64,000 nt of DNA from Halococcus qingdaonensis (GCF_024508235.1 NZ_CP101943.1:620001-684000), one strand, 5' to 3'; counted from the first letter of the stretch, positions 15,973 to 24,900 are shown. Translations and numbers: made by a program. The notes: generated by a model from the letters alone, not told the origin.

Positions 15973-16170
15973 TCAGCCGACAATAGCACCAATTGAGAAA
16001 AGTATCCAGCCAACTCCGACCCCGACGACCGCTCCCCACCACGGAAATCCCTCAACGAAATACTCCGCGAAAGCCGTGCCGCCACCTCTTCCAGAAAGAA
16101 AAAACATCATCGTCAATATACCAACAAACATCAGGGATTTGCCAATAGCTCCGGTTATATCGGGACGCAT
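15973..16170 (-). CDS. Small membrane protein in AT-rich insert (65 aa)
   Basis: A 65-residue protein with two hydrophobic segments (about 10-26 and 44-63) separated by a short loop with RGGGTAFAEYF. No family recognised. Base composition is clearly more AT-rich than the flanking genes and codon choice is unlike them, suggesting acquisition. It begins five bases after the stop of the next upstream gene on the same strand, so the two form a small operon. Confidence 0.6.
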   Translation of the reverse strand: MRPDITGAIGKSLMFVGILTMMFFLSGRGGGTAFAEYFVEGFPWWGAVVGVGVGWILFSIGAIVG

Positions 16171-16175
16171 ATTAG

Positions 16176-16697
16176 TCAGTTAGAGTCCGTGCTCACAGTA
16201 TTTTTACGGTACTTCGGCCAAATCACTAGAACCACAACGAGAATAAGACCCATCAGAACACCTTGCAATCTACTTGAAATGTCGCGTAGGAGTATCGGTG
16301 ACAGAACGAACAAAAAAAGCACCTCAAAGACGACAGTGAGAGCAAGCGTTTCGAGAAACCGACGAACTGCGCCTTTTTCATATAGCATTAAAACCAGGTC
16401 GATTCTTAGCCGATAAATAGCTGTTGGCAAAAAACTCCGACGATACTCATCATTAGATTCGGATGACCTCACATATCTCACAACCATTCGCCAAAACATC
16501 TCTTCGGTGGTGATCGCAAGATTCTCACGGCTCACAGGGGCTGGAGGGCTGGCAGGATAATACTCACGAGCATCAACAAGAGGGTAAAAGATAGCCACAG
16601 AGGTTAATGTGAGATACACCCTCTGTATCTTGCACGCCGTTTCTGGCAGTTTACGAGGGAGATTGCTATGAGAGGTATGAGGACTTCTGCTAAACAC
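16176..16697 (-). CDS. Hypothetical membrane protein in AT-rich insert
   Basis: Up to 173 residues. A soluble, charged first part containing YVRSSESNDEYRRSFLP is followed by LRIDLVLMLYEKGAVRRFLETL and two hydrophobic helices (about 115-135 and 145-162). No family recognised. The first codon is GTG and the start is uncertain: another GTG 26 codons later is preceded by a short AGAGG. Codon use is AT-rich compared with the flanks. It opens seven bases after the stop of the HTH regulator on the same strand, and probably forms an operon with the 65-residue gene. Confidence 0.55.
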   Translation of the reverse strand: MFSRSPHTSHSNLPRKLPETACKIQRVYLTLTSVAIFYPLVDAREYYPASPPAPVSRENLAITTEEMFWRMVVRYVRSSESNDEYRRSFLPTAIYRLRIDLVLMLYEKGAVRRFLETLALTVVFEVLFLFVLSPILLRDISSRLQGVLMGLILVVVLVIWPKYRKNTVSTDSN

Positions 16698-16703
16698 TAT
16701 AGT

Positions 16704-17342
16704 TCAGGCGAACAGCTGCGAGAACAGCGCGTGCTGGCCGCGATGGAGGCGCTCGATGAAGGCCGATTTACTGATCCCGATATCGTCGGCGACCTCCGCG
16801 GCGGTCGCACCCCGCGGAACGGTGAAGTAGCCACGCTCGACGGCCGCCCTGAGCGCCTCCTCCTGTCTGGGAGTCACGTTCCAGCGCGTCGCGATCGCCC
16901 CCTCGTCGTCGGCCTGGAGCGGGTAGGCACGTTCGAGCGCGACGCCGACGGTCTCACCGGCGGTGTTCAGCACGCCCCTGAGGACGTCGTGTCCGACGAC
17001 TGCACCGGTGACGGTCGCACTGCCCTCGCGATAGCGCAGCGATTCGACGATGAGGCCCGCGCTCACGAGGTCGTGGACCACACAGGGCTGTTTCGAGAGA
17101 CAGCGACCGTTCTGTCGCCCGTCGACCCTGGCGAGGTGGAGATAGCGGATGCGCTCGTCGCCGTCGAGCGCCGTCGCGAATTCGGGCGATTCGGGGGCGG
17201 TGAAGCTCAGCAGGGCGTTGCCGTCGGCGCGCAGCTGTGGCGGCTGGGCGTCGATCTCGATGCCCGCCGCCCGCGTGGCGTCGGCCAGCGGGCAGTCGTC
17301 GTCACGCACGCGGAACTCGACGACGAGACACTCGTCGATCAC
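16704..17342 (-). CDS. HTH_10 (bacterio-opsin activator type) regulator, probably of the paa genes
   Basis: A 212-residue protein. The C-terminal 55 residues form the haloarchaeal HTH_10 domain: WNVTPRQEEALRAAVERGYF, then PRGATAAEVADDIGISKSAFIERLHRGQHALF. The N-terminal part is a probable sensing domain (Cys-containing, beta-rich). Upstream in-frame ATGs fall in the paaA coding region, so a GTG is used; the one chosen lies about 25-30 bases from a TTTATAC box on this strand and would give a leaderless transcript. Its divergence from paaA makes it the likely regulator of phenylacetate catabolism; that is inference from position. Confidence 0.8.
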   Translation of the reverse strand: MIDECLVVEFRVRDDDCPLADATRAAGIEIDAQPPQLRADGNALLSFTAPESPEFATALDGDERIRYLHLARVDGRQNGRCLSKQPCVVHDLVSAGLIVESLRYREGSATVTGAVVGHDVLRGVLNTAGETVGVALERAYPLQADDEGAIATRWNVTPRQEEALRAAVERGYFTVPRGATAAEVADDIGISKSAFIERLHRGQHALFSQLFA

Positions 17343-17363
17343 GACCGTCGTCACCGCCGCACA

Positions 17364-17384
17364 CGTATAAACCCCGCCTATAGA
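17364..17384. promoter_or_regulatory. Divergent promoter region between HTH regulator and paaA
   Basis: GTATAAAC (read leftward as GTTTATAC) is well spaced for the leaderless regulator gene, and CCTATAG at about 17377 could serve paaA. The gap between the divergent starts is short, so a regulator bound here would affect both. Confidence 0.45.
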
Positions 17385-17430
17385 CGTGTGAAGGTCTATG
17401 ATGATAGAACGACGATGTGGATGTGTACCA

Positions 17431-18372
17431 ATGGACCTCGACACAGTGAAAGAGCGCGCCGGGCCGCGCCAGTTCAGCCCGGACGACGACATGCCGCGGA
17501 AGTACCGCGAGGCGGCGACGCGGATGATCCAGTTCCACGCGAACTCGGAGATCATGGGTGCGTATCTCGAACGGCCGTTCATCCGTGAGGCCCCGAGCCT
17601 CGACCGCAAACTGGCCTACTCGGCGAAGACCCAGGACGAGCTCGGCCACGGCCAACTGTTGTATCGAGCGGCCGAGTCGCTGGGAATCAAGACGCGCGAG
17701 CAGATGCTCGACGAACTCGCCAACGGGGAGGGGAAGTTCCTCAACTGTTTCCACTACCCGATGGAGTCGTGGGTCGAGACGCCGATGATCGCCTTCTTCG
17801 TCGACGGCGCGGCGATGCGCCGGCAGGCCACCCTCAAGCGAACGAGCTGGGAGCCGTACGCCCACGCGATGGACAAGGTCGTCTTCGAGGAGGGGTTCCA
17901 CATCAAACACGGCGAGTCCATCCTGAAGGAGCTCGCCACAGGCTCGAAACGCGAACAGGAGATGGTGCAGGACGCCTTCGAGACCTGGTGGCCGCGCATC
18001 ATCCAATTCTTCGGGCCGACCGACGACGACTCGACCCATCACGACTTCTCCGCCGAGGTCGGGCTGAAGCAGATGACCAACGACGAGCTCCGGCAGTCGT
18101 TCCTCAACCAGTATCTCCCGAAAGCCGAAAAATACGGGCTCGAGATCCCGGATACGCCGACCATCGAGCAGGACGAGAATGGGAATTATCGGGTCGCCGA
18201 GGACGAACTCGACTGGGAGGAGTTCTTCCAGATCGCCAAAAACGAGTACGATCCCGGTCGGGGCCAGATCAACTCGCGCAAGCGCGCCCACGACGCGGTC
18301 GAGTGGGTTCGCGAGACGCTCGACGAGTACGAAACCACCACGAGCGGCCACGCGCCGCAGGCGGCCGACTGA
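17431..18372 (+). CDS. paaA: Phenylacetyl-CoA 1,2-epoxidase subunit PaaA
   Basis: A 313-residue ferritin-like di-iron subunit, the catalytic part of the PaaABCE oxygenase that forms ring-1,2-epoxyphenylacetyl-CoA. Metal-binding motifs are visible: KTQDELGHGQ with DELGH at 69-73 and VFEEGFHIKHGE at 152-161. An in-frame ATG 11 codons upstream may instead be used, as it lies at the expected start for the upstream promoter, but the chosen start gives MDLDTVKERAGPR, which looks like the usual beginning. paaB follows after 15 bases. Confidence 0.93.
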   Translation: MDLDTVKERAGPRQFSPDDDMPRKYREAATRMIQFHANSEIMGAYLERPFIREAPSLDRKLAYSAKTQDELGHGQLLYRAAESLGIKTREQMLDELANGEGKFLNCFHYPMESWVETPMIAFFVDGAAMRRQATLKRTSWEPYAHAMDKVVFEEGFHIKHGESILKELATGSKREQEMVQDAFETWWPRIIQFFGPTDDDSTHHDFSAEVGLKQMTNDELRQSFLNQYLPKAEKYGLEIPDTPTIEQDENGNYRVAEDELDWEEFFQIAKNEYDPGRGQINSRKRAHDAVEWVRETLDEYETTTSGHAPQAAD

Positions 18373-18387
18373 GATGAGTACTAACAG

Positions 18388-18702
18388 ATGATTTGGGAAG
18401 TGTTCCGACAGGAGGGAGCCGGCAAGTACCACACCCACTGCGGGAACGTCCACGCGCCGGATCGCGAGATGGCGCTCATGTTCGCACAGATTCAGCACGG
18501 CCGGCGCAAGCCCACCCACAGCATCTGGGTCACGCCACAGCAGGAGATCGGTGAGGTGAACGAGGACGGCGCGACCTTCGGCGGCACCACGGACAAGGGC
18601 TACCGCTGGGCGACCCAGTACAACATCACGGCCGCCGCCGAGGAGGTCGCAGACTCCGAAAGCGAGCAGGCCGACGCCGAGAAGGAACGGGGGCGGCGCT
18701 GA
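18388..18702 (+). CDS. paaB: Phenylacetyl-CoA epoxidase subunit PaaB
   Basis: A 104-residue PaaB, a small subunit that bridges PaaA-PaaC dimers. The family features are the start WEVFRQ, HCGNVHAPDREMALMFAQ and GRRKPTHSIWVTP. The last 20 residues are a charged tail (ADAEKERGRR). The start follows a short gap after paaA, and the stop overlaps the paaC ATG by one base. Confidence 0.92.
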   Translation: MIWEVFRQEGAGKYHTHCGNVHAPDREMALMFAQIQHGRRKPTHSIWVTPQQEIGEVNEDGATFGGTTDKGYRWATQYNITAAAEEVADSESEQADAEKERGRR

Positions 18703-19562
18703 TGGCCACCACCGAGAGCCTCTCCGGGCCGAACGATCTCGACGAGCGCGAGCGCGCGGCCGTCGAAAGCCTGCTCTACCGGCTGGCCGACGACGAGTTC
18801 GTCCTCGCTGACCGCTACACCGACTGGCAGGTGCGCGCGCCCACGGTCGAATCCGACATCGCGATCGCCAACATCGCCCAGGACGAACTCGGCCACGCGC
18901 GGCTCTGGTACGACCTGCTGGAGGACTTCGGCCACTCCGAGCCGGACCTGATCTGGGAGCGCGACCCCGATAGCTTCCGGCACAGCACGCTCTGTGAACT
19001 GCCCTTCGCCGAGGGCGATTGGGCCGACGCCATCGTGCGGAGCTATCTCTACGACGAAGCGGAGATCCTTCGATTGCGGGCGCTCGAAGACTCCTCGTAC
19101 CCGCGCATCCGTGACCGCGTCGGCAAGGTGATGGGCGAGGAGGACTATCACCGCGAGCACGCCGAGAACTGGCTCCGCCGGCTCGTGGGCGGCGACGAGG
19201 GACGCGAGCGCGTCCAAGACGCCGCCGACGAACTGTTTCCCTACGCGCTGACGCTGTTCGAGGAAACCGAGGACGACGAAGCGATCGACGACCTGGGGAT
19301 CCGCACCCGCTCGCTTGCCGATATGCGCGACGAGTGGGTCGAGACCGTCACCGGGACGCTGACCGAGGTCGGGATCGACGCTCGCGCACCCGCGACCGAT
19401 GAAGACGGACGGGTGGTGAGCGACGAACTACCCGATCACGTCGGGCGGGATGGCGACCACACCGATCACTGGACGACTCACTACGACGAGATCACGAACA
19501 CCTACCGCGAGCTCGGTCGCGATCACGCGGCGCGGCTGATGGAGGATCCCGACGATGAGTAG
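18702..19562 (+). CDS. paaC: Phenylacetyl-CoA epoxidase subunit PaaC
   Basis: A 286-residue ferritin-like partner of PaaA, structurally related to it but not the site of catalysis in the characterised bacterial enzyme. It keeps IAQDELGHARLWY (DELGH at 61-65) and GEEDYHREHAENW, so more iron-binding-like residues remain than a purely structural role needs. The stop lies inside the start of paaD (8-base overlap), consistent with coupled synthesis. Confidence 0.92.
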   Translation: MATTESLSGPNDLDERERAAVESLLYRLADDEFVLADRYTDWQVRAPTVESDIAIANIAQDELGHARLWYDLLEDFGHSEPDLIWERDPDSFRHSTLCELPFAEGDWADAIVRSYLYDEAEILRLRALEDSSYPRIRDRVGKVMGEEDYHREHAENWLRRLVGGDEGRERVQDAADELFPYALTLFEETEDDEAIDDLGIRTRSLADMRDEWVETVTGTLTEVGIDARAPATDEDGRVVSDELPDHVGRDGDHTDHWTTHYDEITNTYRELGRDHAARLMEDPDDE

Positions 19563-19983
19563 CGAGTCAGGTATCGATCCCGAGTTCGACCCGGACGCCA
19601 AATACTGTGCGTACACCGACTACGAATCGGGCGAGACCGTCGAAGCGCTGCCCGCGACCGGTAAGGGAAGTACCGGGATCGAGCGCGCGGTCTGGGACGC
19701 GCTCTACGAGATCGACGATCCCGAGATGCCGATCAGCATCGTCGATCTGGGGCTGATCTACGGGGTCACGGTCGACGAAGGCCACGCACGGGTCGACATG
19801 ACGCTTACCTACACCGGGTGTCCGGCGCGCGACATGCTTCAGGAGACCGTTCGCAAGCGAATCGCGGCGGTCGAGGGCGTCGACGATGCCGAACTGCGGC
19901 TCGTCTGGTCGCCCGAGTGGACCGTCGAGATGGTCACCGAACAGGGCAAAAACGACCTCCGGGAGTTCGGGTTGAGCATCTGA
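19555..19983 (+). CDS. paaD: PaaD, MIP18/DUF59 domain part
   Basis: A 142-residue protein with the MIP18/DUF59 domain at about 42-130: LYEIDDPEMPISIVDLGLIY, then LTYTGCPARDMLQ with the conserved Cys, and a WSPEWTVEMVTEQGK tail. PaaD is thought to help mature the iron centres of the epoxidase. In bacterial PaaD a zinc ribbon follows in the same chain; here the chain stops (SI-stop) and the ribbon is the next gene, with overlapping stop and start. Confidence 0.9.
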   Translation: MSSESGIDPEFDPDAKYCAYTDYESGETVEALPATGKGSTGIERAVWDALYEIDDPEMPISIVDLGLIYGVTVDEGHARVDMTLTYTGCPARDMLQETVRKRIAAVEGVDDAELRLVWSPEWTVEMVTEQGKNDLREFGLSI

Positions 19984-20153
19984 TGAATAGAACTACGGAC
20001 CCGAGCGTCGAGACCACAGGGAAAGACGAGCGGGCTGAGTGCCCGTACTGCGAATCGACGAACACCGAGCGCGAGCATCCGAAAGGGCCATCGCTCTGTC
20101 GGTCGATGCACTACTGTCACGACTGCAACCAACCGTTCGAGAAGTTCGAATAA
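19983..20153 (+). CDS. Detached zinc-ribbon part of PaaD (56 aa)
   Basis: A 56-residue protein with CPYC at 20-23 and CHDC at 45-48, plus Cys39 (GPSLCRSMHYCHDCNQPFEKF). This matches the C-terminal zinc ribbon of bacterial PaaD (CPxC...GPxxCxxxxxCxxCxxPFxxF). Its ATG overlaps the paaD stop (TGATG), so the two halves are made together. The sequence directly shows the split; the shared function in iron-centre assembly is inferred from the bacterial fusion. Confidence 0.88.
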   Translation: MNRTTDPSVETTGKDERAECPYCESTNTEREHPKGPSLCRSMHYCHDCNQPFEKFE

Positions 20154-20165
20154 TCACTCATTACA

Positions 20166-21683
20166 ATGTCTTCAGAAACACAGCAGATCGACGATAGCCG
20201 CGACGAGATCAAGGACCGCCACCGCGAGGCGCGCGACGAACTGCTCGCCGACTCGTACGACCACTACATCGGCGGCGAGTGGGTCGAAAGCGCTTCGGGC
20301 GAAACCTTCGAGACGCGCGACCCCACGACGGGCGAGCTGCTCGCGGAGGCACAGGCCGGCAACAGCGAGGATGTCGACCGCGCGGTCGAGGCAGCGTGGG
20401 AGGCCTACGAGACCGAGTGGGCCGACACCGACGGGACGAAACGCCAGCGCCTGCTCACCGAGATCGCCGATCGCATCGAGGAGAATCGAAGCGAAATCGC
20501 GCGGATCGAGACGCTCGACAACGGCAAACCGATCCGCGAGGCGCGCGCCGACGTCGCGCTCGTCGCCGACCAGTTCCGCTACTTCGCGGGCGCGGCCCGC
20601 ACGCACGGCGGCGAGACCGTTCCCTCGGGAAGTGGCAAATCGATCCAGACGCTCCGCGAACCCTACGGTGTGATCGGCGCGGTCGTGCCCTGGAATTTCC
20701 CGCTGCTGATTGCTTCATGGAAGCTCGCGCCGGCGCTGGCCGCCGGCAACTGCGTCGTGCTCAAACCCGCCGAACAGACCCCGCTGTCGATCCTCAGAGT
20801 CATGGAGGAGATCGACGACGTGCTTCCCGATGGCGTCGTCAACGTCGTGACGGGCTACGGCGAGGAGGCGGGCGCGCCGCTGACGGGTCACTCCGACGTG
20901 CGAAAGGTCTCCTTCACGGGATCGACCGCGGTCGGCAAGGAGGTCATGAAGGCCGCCGCGGAGAACGTCGCGGATGTGACCCTCGAACTCGGTGGAAAGA
21001 GCCCCGTGGTGGTGTTCCCGGATGCCGACGTCCAGCAGGCGGTGCGGGTGATGATGATCGCCATGTTCTACAACACCGGCGAGTGTTGCACCGCTGGAAC
21101 GAGACTATTCGTCCACGAGGAGATCTACGAGGAGTTCATGGATGCCTTCGTCGAGAGCGCCGAGGGGCTCCGGATGGGCGATCCGCTCTCGAAGGATACT
21201 CGATTGGGCCCCAAAGTCTCCGAGGAGCAGGTCGAGCGCACGCTCTCGTACATCGAGCAGGCCAGGGAGGACGGCGCACGGATCGTGACTGGTGGGAAGC
21301 AGCCCGAAGACGACGCTCTCGCGGACGGCTGTTTCGTCGTCCCCACGGTGATCGACGAGATCGACCACGATTCCGAACCCGTGCAGGAGGAGATCTTCGG
21401 CCCCGTGGAAGAGGTCTTCGCGTGGTCGGACTACGATGAAATGATCGAGCAGGCCAACGACGTCGATTACGGGCTCGCGGCGGGGCTCATCACGAACGAC
21501 CTGTCGAAGGCGAATCGCGCCGCACGGGACATCGAGGCGGGCAACATCTGGGTCAACCAGTACAACGACTTCCCCGCGGGCCAGCCGTTCGGCGGGTTCA
21601 AACAGTCGGGTATCGGCCGCGAGCAGGCCGAAGAGACCCTCGATCACTACTCGCAGACCAAGACGATCAACATGAATCTGTAG
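20166..21683 (+). CDS. NAD(P)-dependent aldehyde dehydrogenase
   Basis: A 505-residue ALDH. VPWNFPLLIASWKLAPALAAG, the nucleotide motif FTGSTAVGKEV, the catalytic Glu in LELGGKSP and the catalytic Cys308 in NTGECCTAGTR are all present, and the C-terminus has PFGGFKQSGIGRE. It starts 12 bases after the PaaD zinc-ribbon gene, so it is likely the last gene of the paa operon. It could oxidise phenylacetaldehyde (feeding PaaK) or the ring-opened semialdehyde usually handled by PaaZ; it lacks the PaaZ hydratase domain. Confidence 0.9.
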   Translation: MSSETQQIDDSRDEIKDRHREARDELLADSYDHYIGGEWVESASGETFETRDPTTGELLAEAQAGNSEDVDRAVEAAWEAYETEWADTDGTKRQRLLTEIADRIEENRSEIARIETLDNGKPIREARADVALVADQFRYFAGAARTHGGETVPSGSGKSIQTLREPYGVIGAVVPWNFPLLIASWKLAPALAAGNCVVLKPAEQTPLSILRVMEEIDDVLPDGVVNVVTGYGEEAGAPLTGHSDVRKVSFTGSTAVGKEVMKAAAENVADVTLELGGKSPVVVFPDADVQQAVRVMMIAMFYNTGECCTAGTRLFVHEEIYEEFMDAFVESAEGLRMGDPLSKDTRLGPKVSEEQVERTLSYIEQAREDGARIVTGGKQPEDDALADGCFVVPTVIDEIDHDSEPVQEEIFGPVEEVFAWSDYDEMIEQANDVDYGLAAGLITNDLSKANRAARDIEAGNIWVNQYNDFPAGQPFGGFKQSGIGREQAEETLDHYSQTKTINMNL

Positions 21684-21719
21684 CGCCGAGCGCTCCCGAC
21701 CGACTGCTGTCGTCCAGGA

Positions 21720-22073
21720 CTACTCGGCGCGGAAGACCGGTGCGATCTCCCCTGATTCGTCGATAGCGCCGTCGAAGACCACGCGATCGCCGATCTCGAC
21801 GTCACCCTCAATCCGGGCGGTCACGCGCGCGCCGTCGAGTTGCACAGTCCCAACCTGATACGGGCCCTCGAAGCCCGTCGGCGGCACCTGGACCGTCGTT
21901 TCCGAATAAACCTCGCCCTCTTCGGGGAGTTCGGTCGTTTCCAGATCGCGGCCGCCACAATCGTTACAGACGGCGAACGGCGTACCGTAGGTCGCCCCAC
22001 AGTCACCACAGCGCACGCCGAGCAGGTCGCCGTCTTCGAGTGCTGCTGTCCAGCCGTCGTGCGTGAGGCTCAT
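21720..22073 (-). CDS. DUF35 (zinc-ribbon plus OB-fold) acyl-CoA-associated protein
   Basis: A 117-residue protein with a zinc ribbon (CGDCG at 22-26 and CNDCGG at 36-41) followed by an OB-fold (GEVYSETTVQVPPTGFEGPYQVGTVQLDG). In archaea these DUF35 proteins form complexes with thiolases and are thought to hold the acyl-CoA. It overlaps the thiolase gene by four bases (ATGA), supporting a complex with it. Confidence 0.9.
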   Translation of the reverse strand: MSLTHDGWTAALEDGDLLGVRCGDCGATYGTPFAVCNDCGGRDLETTELPEEGEVYSETTVQVPPTGFEGPYQVGTVQLDGARVTARIEGDVEIGDRVVFDGAIDESGEIAPVFRAE

Positions 22074-23236
22074 CCGCGCACCTCCATAACCGACACGACA
22101 GTTGTCGCGGCGTCGCCACCAAGATTGTGCGCCACGGCCTTCTCCGCGCCGTCGATCTGGCGTTCGCCAGTGTCACCCCGGAGCTGTTCGGTGAGTTCGA
22201 CGATCTGCGCAGTCCCGGTAGCGCCGATCGGGTGGCCCTTCGCCTTCAGCCCGCCCGAGGGGTTGATCGGTCGGTCGCCGTTCATTCCTGTGCGCCCCTC
22301 CGCGGCTGCGGAACCACCCTCGCCGTCCTCGAAGAAGCCGATCGCTTCGCTCGCCATCACCTCGGCCCCGGTGAAGCAGTCGTGAACCTCGGCGAAGGCC
22401 ATTTCATCAGCACTCGTCCCCGCCTGCTCGTAGGCCTGCGCGGCGGCGTCGCGGGCGGCCTGCGTCGCGTGTGGGACGGGTTTCGCGCTCAACGGGACGA
22501 CGTCCGTCGCGTGGCCGACGCCGCTCACGTCCACAGGGTCATCGAACGAGTCGGCGCGGTCGTCGCTCGTGACGATCACGGCGCTCGCACCGTCCGAAAA
22601 CGGACAGCAGTCCATCAGGTGGAACGGATCGGCGACGATGGGCGAGTCGAGCACCTCTTCGACGGTCGTTTCTTTGCCGAAGTGGGCGTTCGGATTACGA
22701 GTCCCGTTTTTGTGGTTCTTCACGGCGACGTGGGCGAGCTGCTCCTCGGTCGTACCGTGTTCGTGCATGTGGCGTTTGGTGAGCAGCGCGAACACGCCCG
22801 GGAAAGTGAGTCCTGTCGGCTGCTCGTAGTGGCGATCCGAAGCGGAGGCGAAGATGCGCGTCATCTCGCCAGTGCCCAACCCTGTCTCGGGCGTGCAGCG
22901 CTCGACGCCACCCACCAATACTGTGTCGTGGATCCCCGCCTCGACGGCCTCGACGGCGTTCTTGAACGCGTTCGCGGAAGTCGCACACGCGTCCTCGTAG
23001 CGCTGGCAGGGCACGCCCGCGAGACCGACCTGGGAGGCGACCCCCGGGGCGAGATGGGTGTCGTTTTCGGTCTGGCCGCCCATCGCGTTGCCGAAGTAGA
23101 GCGCGTCGATCTCGTCCGGATCGACCCTGGCGTCGTCGTACGCGCCGAGCGCCGCCTCGGCGAACAGCTCCGACAGCGTGCTTTCGTGGACGCCGAACGT
23201 CGTCATGTCGGCACCCACGACGCTTGCTCGTGTCAT
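22070..23236 (-). CDS. Thiolase-family acetyl-CoA acyltransferase
   Basis: A 388-residue thiolase superfamily enzyme. The nucleophilic Cys is in YEDACATSANAFKNA, the conserved GLKAKGHPIGATG and EVHDCFTGAEV with a second catalytic His/Cys region are readable. It is of the archaeal/SCP2-like type that works with a DUF35 partner, which is the next gene. Start chosen at MTRASVVGAD; nine upstream codons are non-homologous. Probably cleaves a 3-ketoacyl-CoA from aromatic or fatty-acid degradation. Confidence 0.9.
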   Translation of the reverse strand: MTRASVVGADMTTFGVHESTLSELFAEAALGAYDDARVDPDEIDALYFGNAMGGQTENDTHLAPGVASQVGLAGVPCQRYEDACATSANAFKNAVEAVEAGIHDTVLVGGVERCTPETGLGTGEMTRIFASASDRHYEQPTGLTFPGVFALLTKRHMHEHGTTEEQLAHVAVKNHKNGTRNPNAHFGKETTVEEVLDSPIVADPFHLMDCCPFSDGASAVIVTSDDRADSFDDPVDVSGVGHATDVVPLSAKPVPHATQAARDAAAQAYEQAGTSADEMAFAEVHDCFTGAEVMASEAIGFFEDGEGGSAAAEGRTGMNGDRPINPSGGLKAKGHPIGATGTAQIVELTEQLRGDTGERQIDGAEKAVAHNLGGDAATTVVSVMEVRG

Positions 23237-23343
23237 CAACAATGGTTGGAGATGGTTGCACAAAGGCCTACCGAGGTGGAGTGCAGCGCAGTCGCGCTGC
23301 GTTTCGCTTTCCGTTCGACGAATCGACGACGATCGAGAACGAA

Positions 23344-24870
23344 CTACGACAGCTGACTCTTGATGACTTTCCCGGTGGGATTGCGCGGGAGGCTCTCGCG
23401 GAACTCCACCTCGCGCGGGAGTTTGAACGCCGCGAGACGGTCCCCGACGACCGATCGAACCTCATCGGTGGTCATCGAGATCCCCTCGCGGAGAACCACC
23501 ACGGCTTTGACGCGCTCGCCCCACGTCTCGTCGGGAACGCCGACAACACCCGCCGCGGCGATGTCTTCGTGGTCTTCGAGGGCGGCCTCGATTTCGGTGG
23601 GATAGACGTTCTCGCCGCCGGAAACTATCATGTCGTCGTGTCTATCGACGAAATAGACGAACCCCTCCTCGTCGCGGCGCACGAGGTCCGATGAGACGAA
23701 ATACCCCTCGTCGTCGAACACGTCGTCGGTCTTTTCGGGCATCCCGAGATACTCGCGGAACGCGGTCGCACCTTTGTAGGCCGCACGACCGACCGCCCCC
23801 TGTTCGACCTCCGCACCGTCGTCGTCGACGATTTTGAGTGTGACGTTGATGATGGGCTTGCCGATGCTGTCGGGTTTTTCGAGCGCGTCCCCGGGATGGA
23901 GAATGGTCGTCACCGGCGACAGCTCCGTCTGGCCGAACACTTCGTAGAGATCTGCATCGAAAGCGTTCATCACGGTCCGTTTGAGCTCCTCGCTTGAGGG
24001 GGCCGCACCGGTCATGTACGACTCGAACGACGAGAGATCGTACTCCTCGAAACCAGCAACGGCGAGCATCGCGCGGCTCATCGTCGGAACGAAAAACGAA
24101 CCGGTGATGTTCGCTTCGTCGATGATTTCGAGGGTGCGAACGGGGTCGAACTCCTCGACGAGATGGGTCGTGGAGCCGGCATAGAAGGTGTTGTTGAACA
24201 CCCCGAGCGCCGCGATGTGGAACAGCGGTGTGACGATGAGGAATCTGTCTGCGTTTTCCTCGAATCCAGCGCTGTACACCGTATTCACCGAGTTCTGGAG
24301 CAGATTGTCGTGGGTGAGAACACAGCCTTTCGGTTGCCCCGTCGTTCCGCTGGTGTACAGCAACGCTGCATCGTCCAAGCGGTTCGGCACCACGTCGATG
24401 CGCTCGTCTGCTGCGGCGTCGCGGGTGGTCCGGAAGTCGTCCGCGAACGATGGCGTGTCCGCGCCGACGTAGAGATACTCTTCGACCGGTGTCTCGCTCT
24501 CTCGAACGGCGTGGATGGTCGATGTGGCGTCGCTATCGAACACGCAGAGACACGCCCCGCTGTCGCGGAGAACGTAGCCGACTTCTTCGTCCTTGAACCG
24601 ATGGTTGACCGGGACCGGCAGCGCGCCGAGTTTCATCGCGCCGTAGTACGTCTCCAGCGTTTCGACGTTGTTCTGCATGTACACTGCAATCCGGTCGCCC
24701 GCCTCGACGCCGCGCTCGCGGAGCAGATGTGCTACTCGGTCGACGCGCTCGTTGAACTCGGCGAAGGTGAGCGACTCGGAACCCGTCTCGGTCTCCATCA
24801 CGAGACAGTCCTCGTCGGCGTGTCGTTTGGCGTTCGCCTCCGCCACGTGGCCGAACGTGAGTCCGCGCAT
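23344..24870 (-). CDS. Acyl-CoA synthetase (AMP-forming)
   Basis: A 508-residue adenylate-forming ligase that joins a fatty or aromatic acid to CoA. LLYTSGTTGQPKGCVLTH is the P-loop-like motif, followed by YEVFGQTELSP, and DRHDDMIVSGGENVYPTEIE is the hinge region. The final NPTGKVIKSQL carries the acetylatable Lys. The start is uncertain among three nearby ATGs; this one lies about 25 bases from TTATATG on this strand, giving a leaderless transcript. It is transcribed toward the thiolase gene and probably supplies its pathway. Confidence 0.88.
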   Translation of the reverse strand: MRGLTFGHVAEANAKRHADEDCLVMETETGSESLTFAEFNERVDRVAHLLRERGVEAGDRIAVYMQNNVETLETYYGAMKLGALPVPVNHRFKDEEVGYVLRDSGACLCVFDSDATSTIHAVRESETPVEEYLYVGADTPSFADDFRTTRDAAADERIDVVPNRLDDAALLYTSGTTGQPKGCVLTHDNLLQNSVNTVYSAGFEENADRFLIVTPLFHIAALGVFNNTFYAGSTTHLVEEFDPVRTLEIIDEANITGSFFVPTMSRAMLAVAGFEEYDLSSFESYMTGAAPSSEELKRTVMNAFDADLYEVFGQTELSPVTTILHPGDALEKPDSIGKPIINVTLKIVDDDGAEVEQGAVGRAAYKGATAFREYLGMPEKTDDVFDDEGYFVSSDLVRRDEEGFVYFVDRHDDMIVSGGENVYPTEIEAALEDHEDIAAAGVVGVPDETWGERVKAVVVLREGISMTTDEVRSVVGDRLAAFKLPREVEFRESLPRNPTGKVIKSQLS

Positions 24871-24893
24871 AATAGTCATACGATAGCAGTTCA

Positions 24894-24900
24894 CATATAA
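24894..24900 (-). promoter_or_regulatory. TATA box of the acyl-CoA synthetase gene
   Basis: Read on the minus strand this is TTATATG, centred about 27 bases before the chosen ATG and about 18 before the alternative ATG. Confidence 0.5.
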
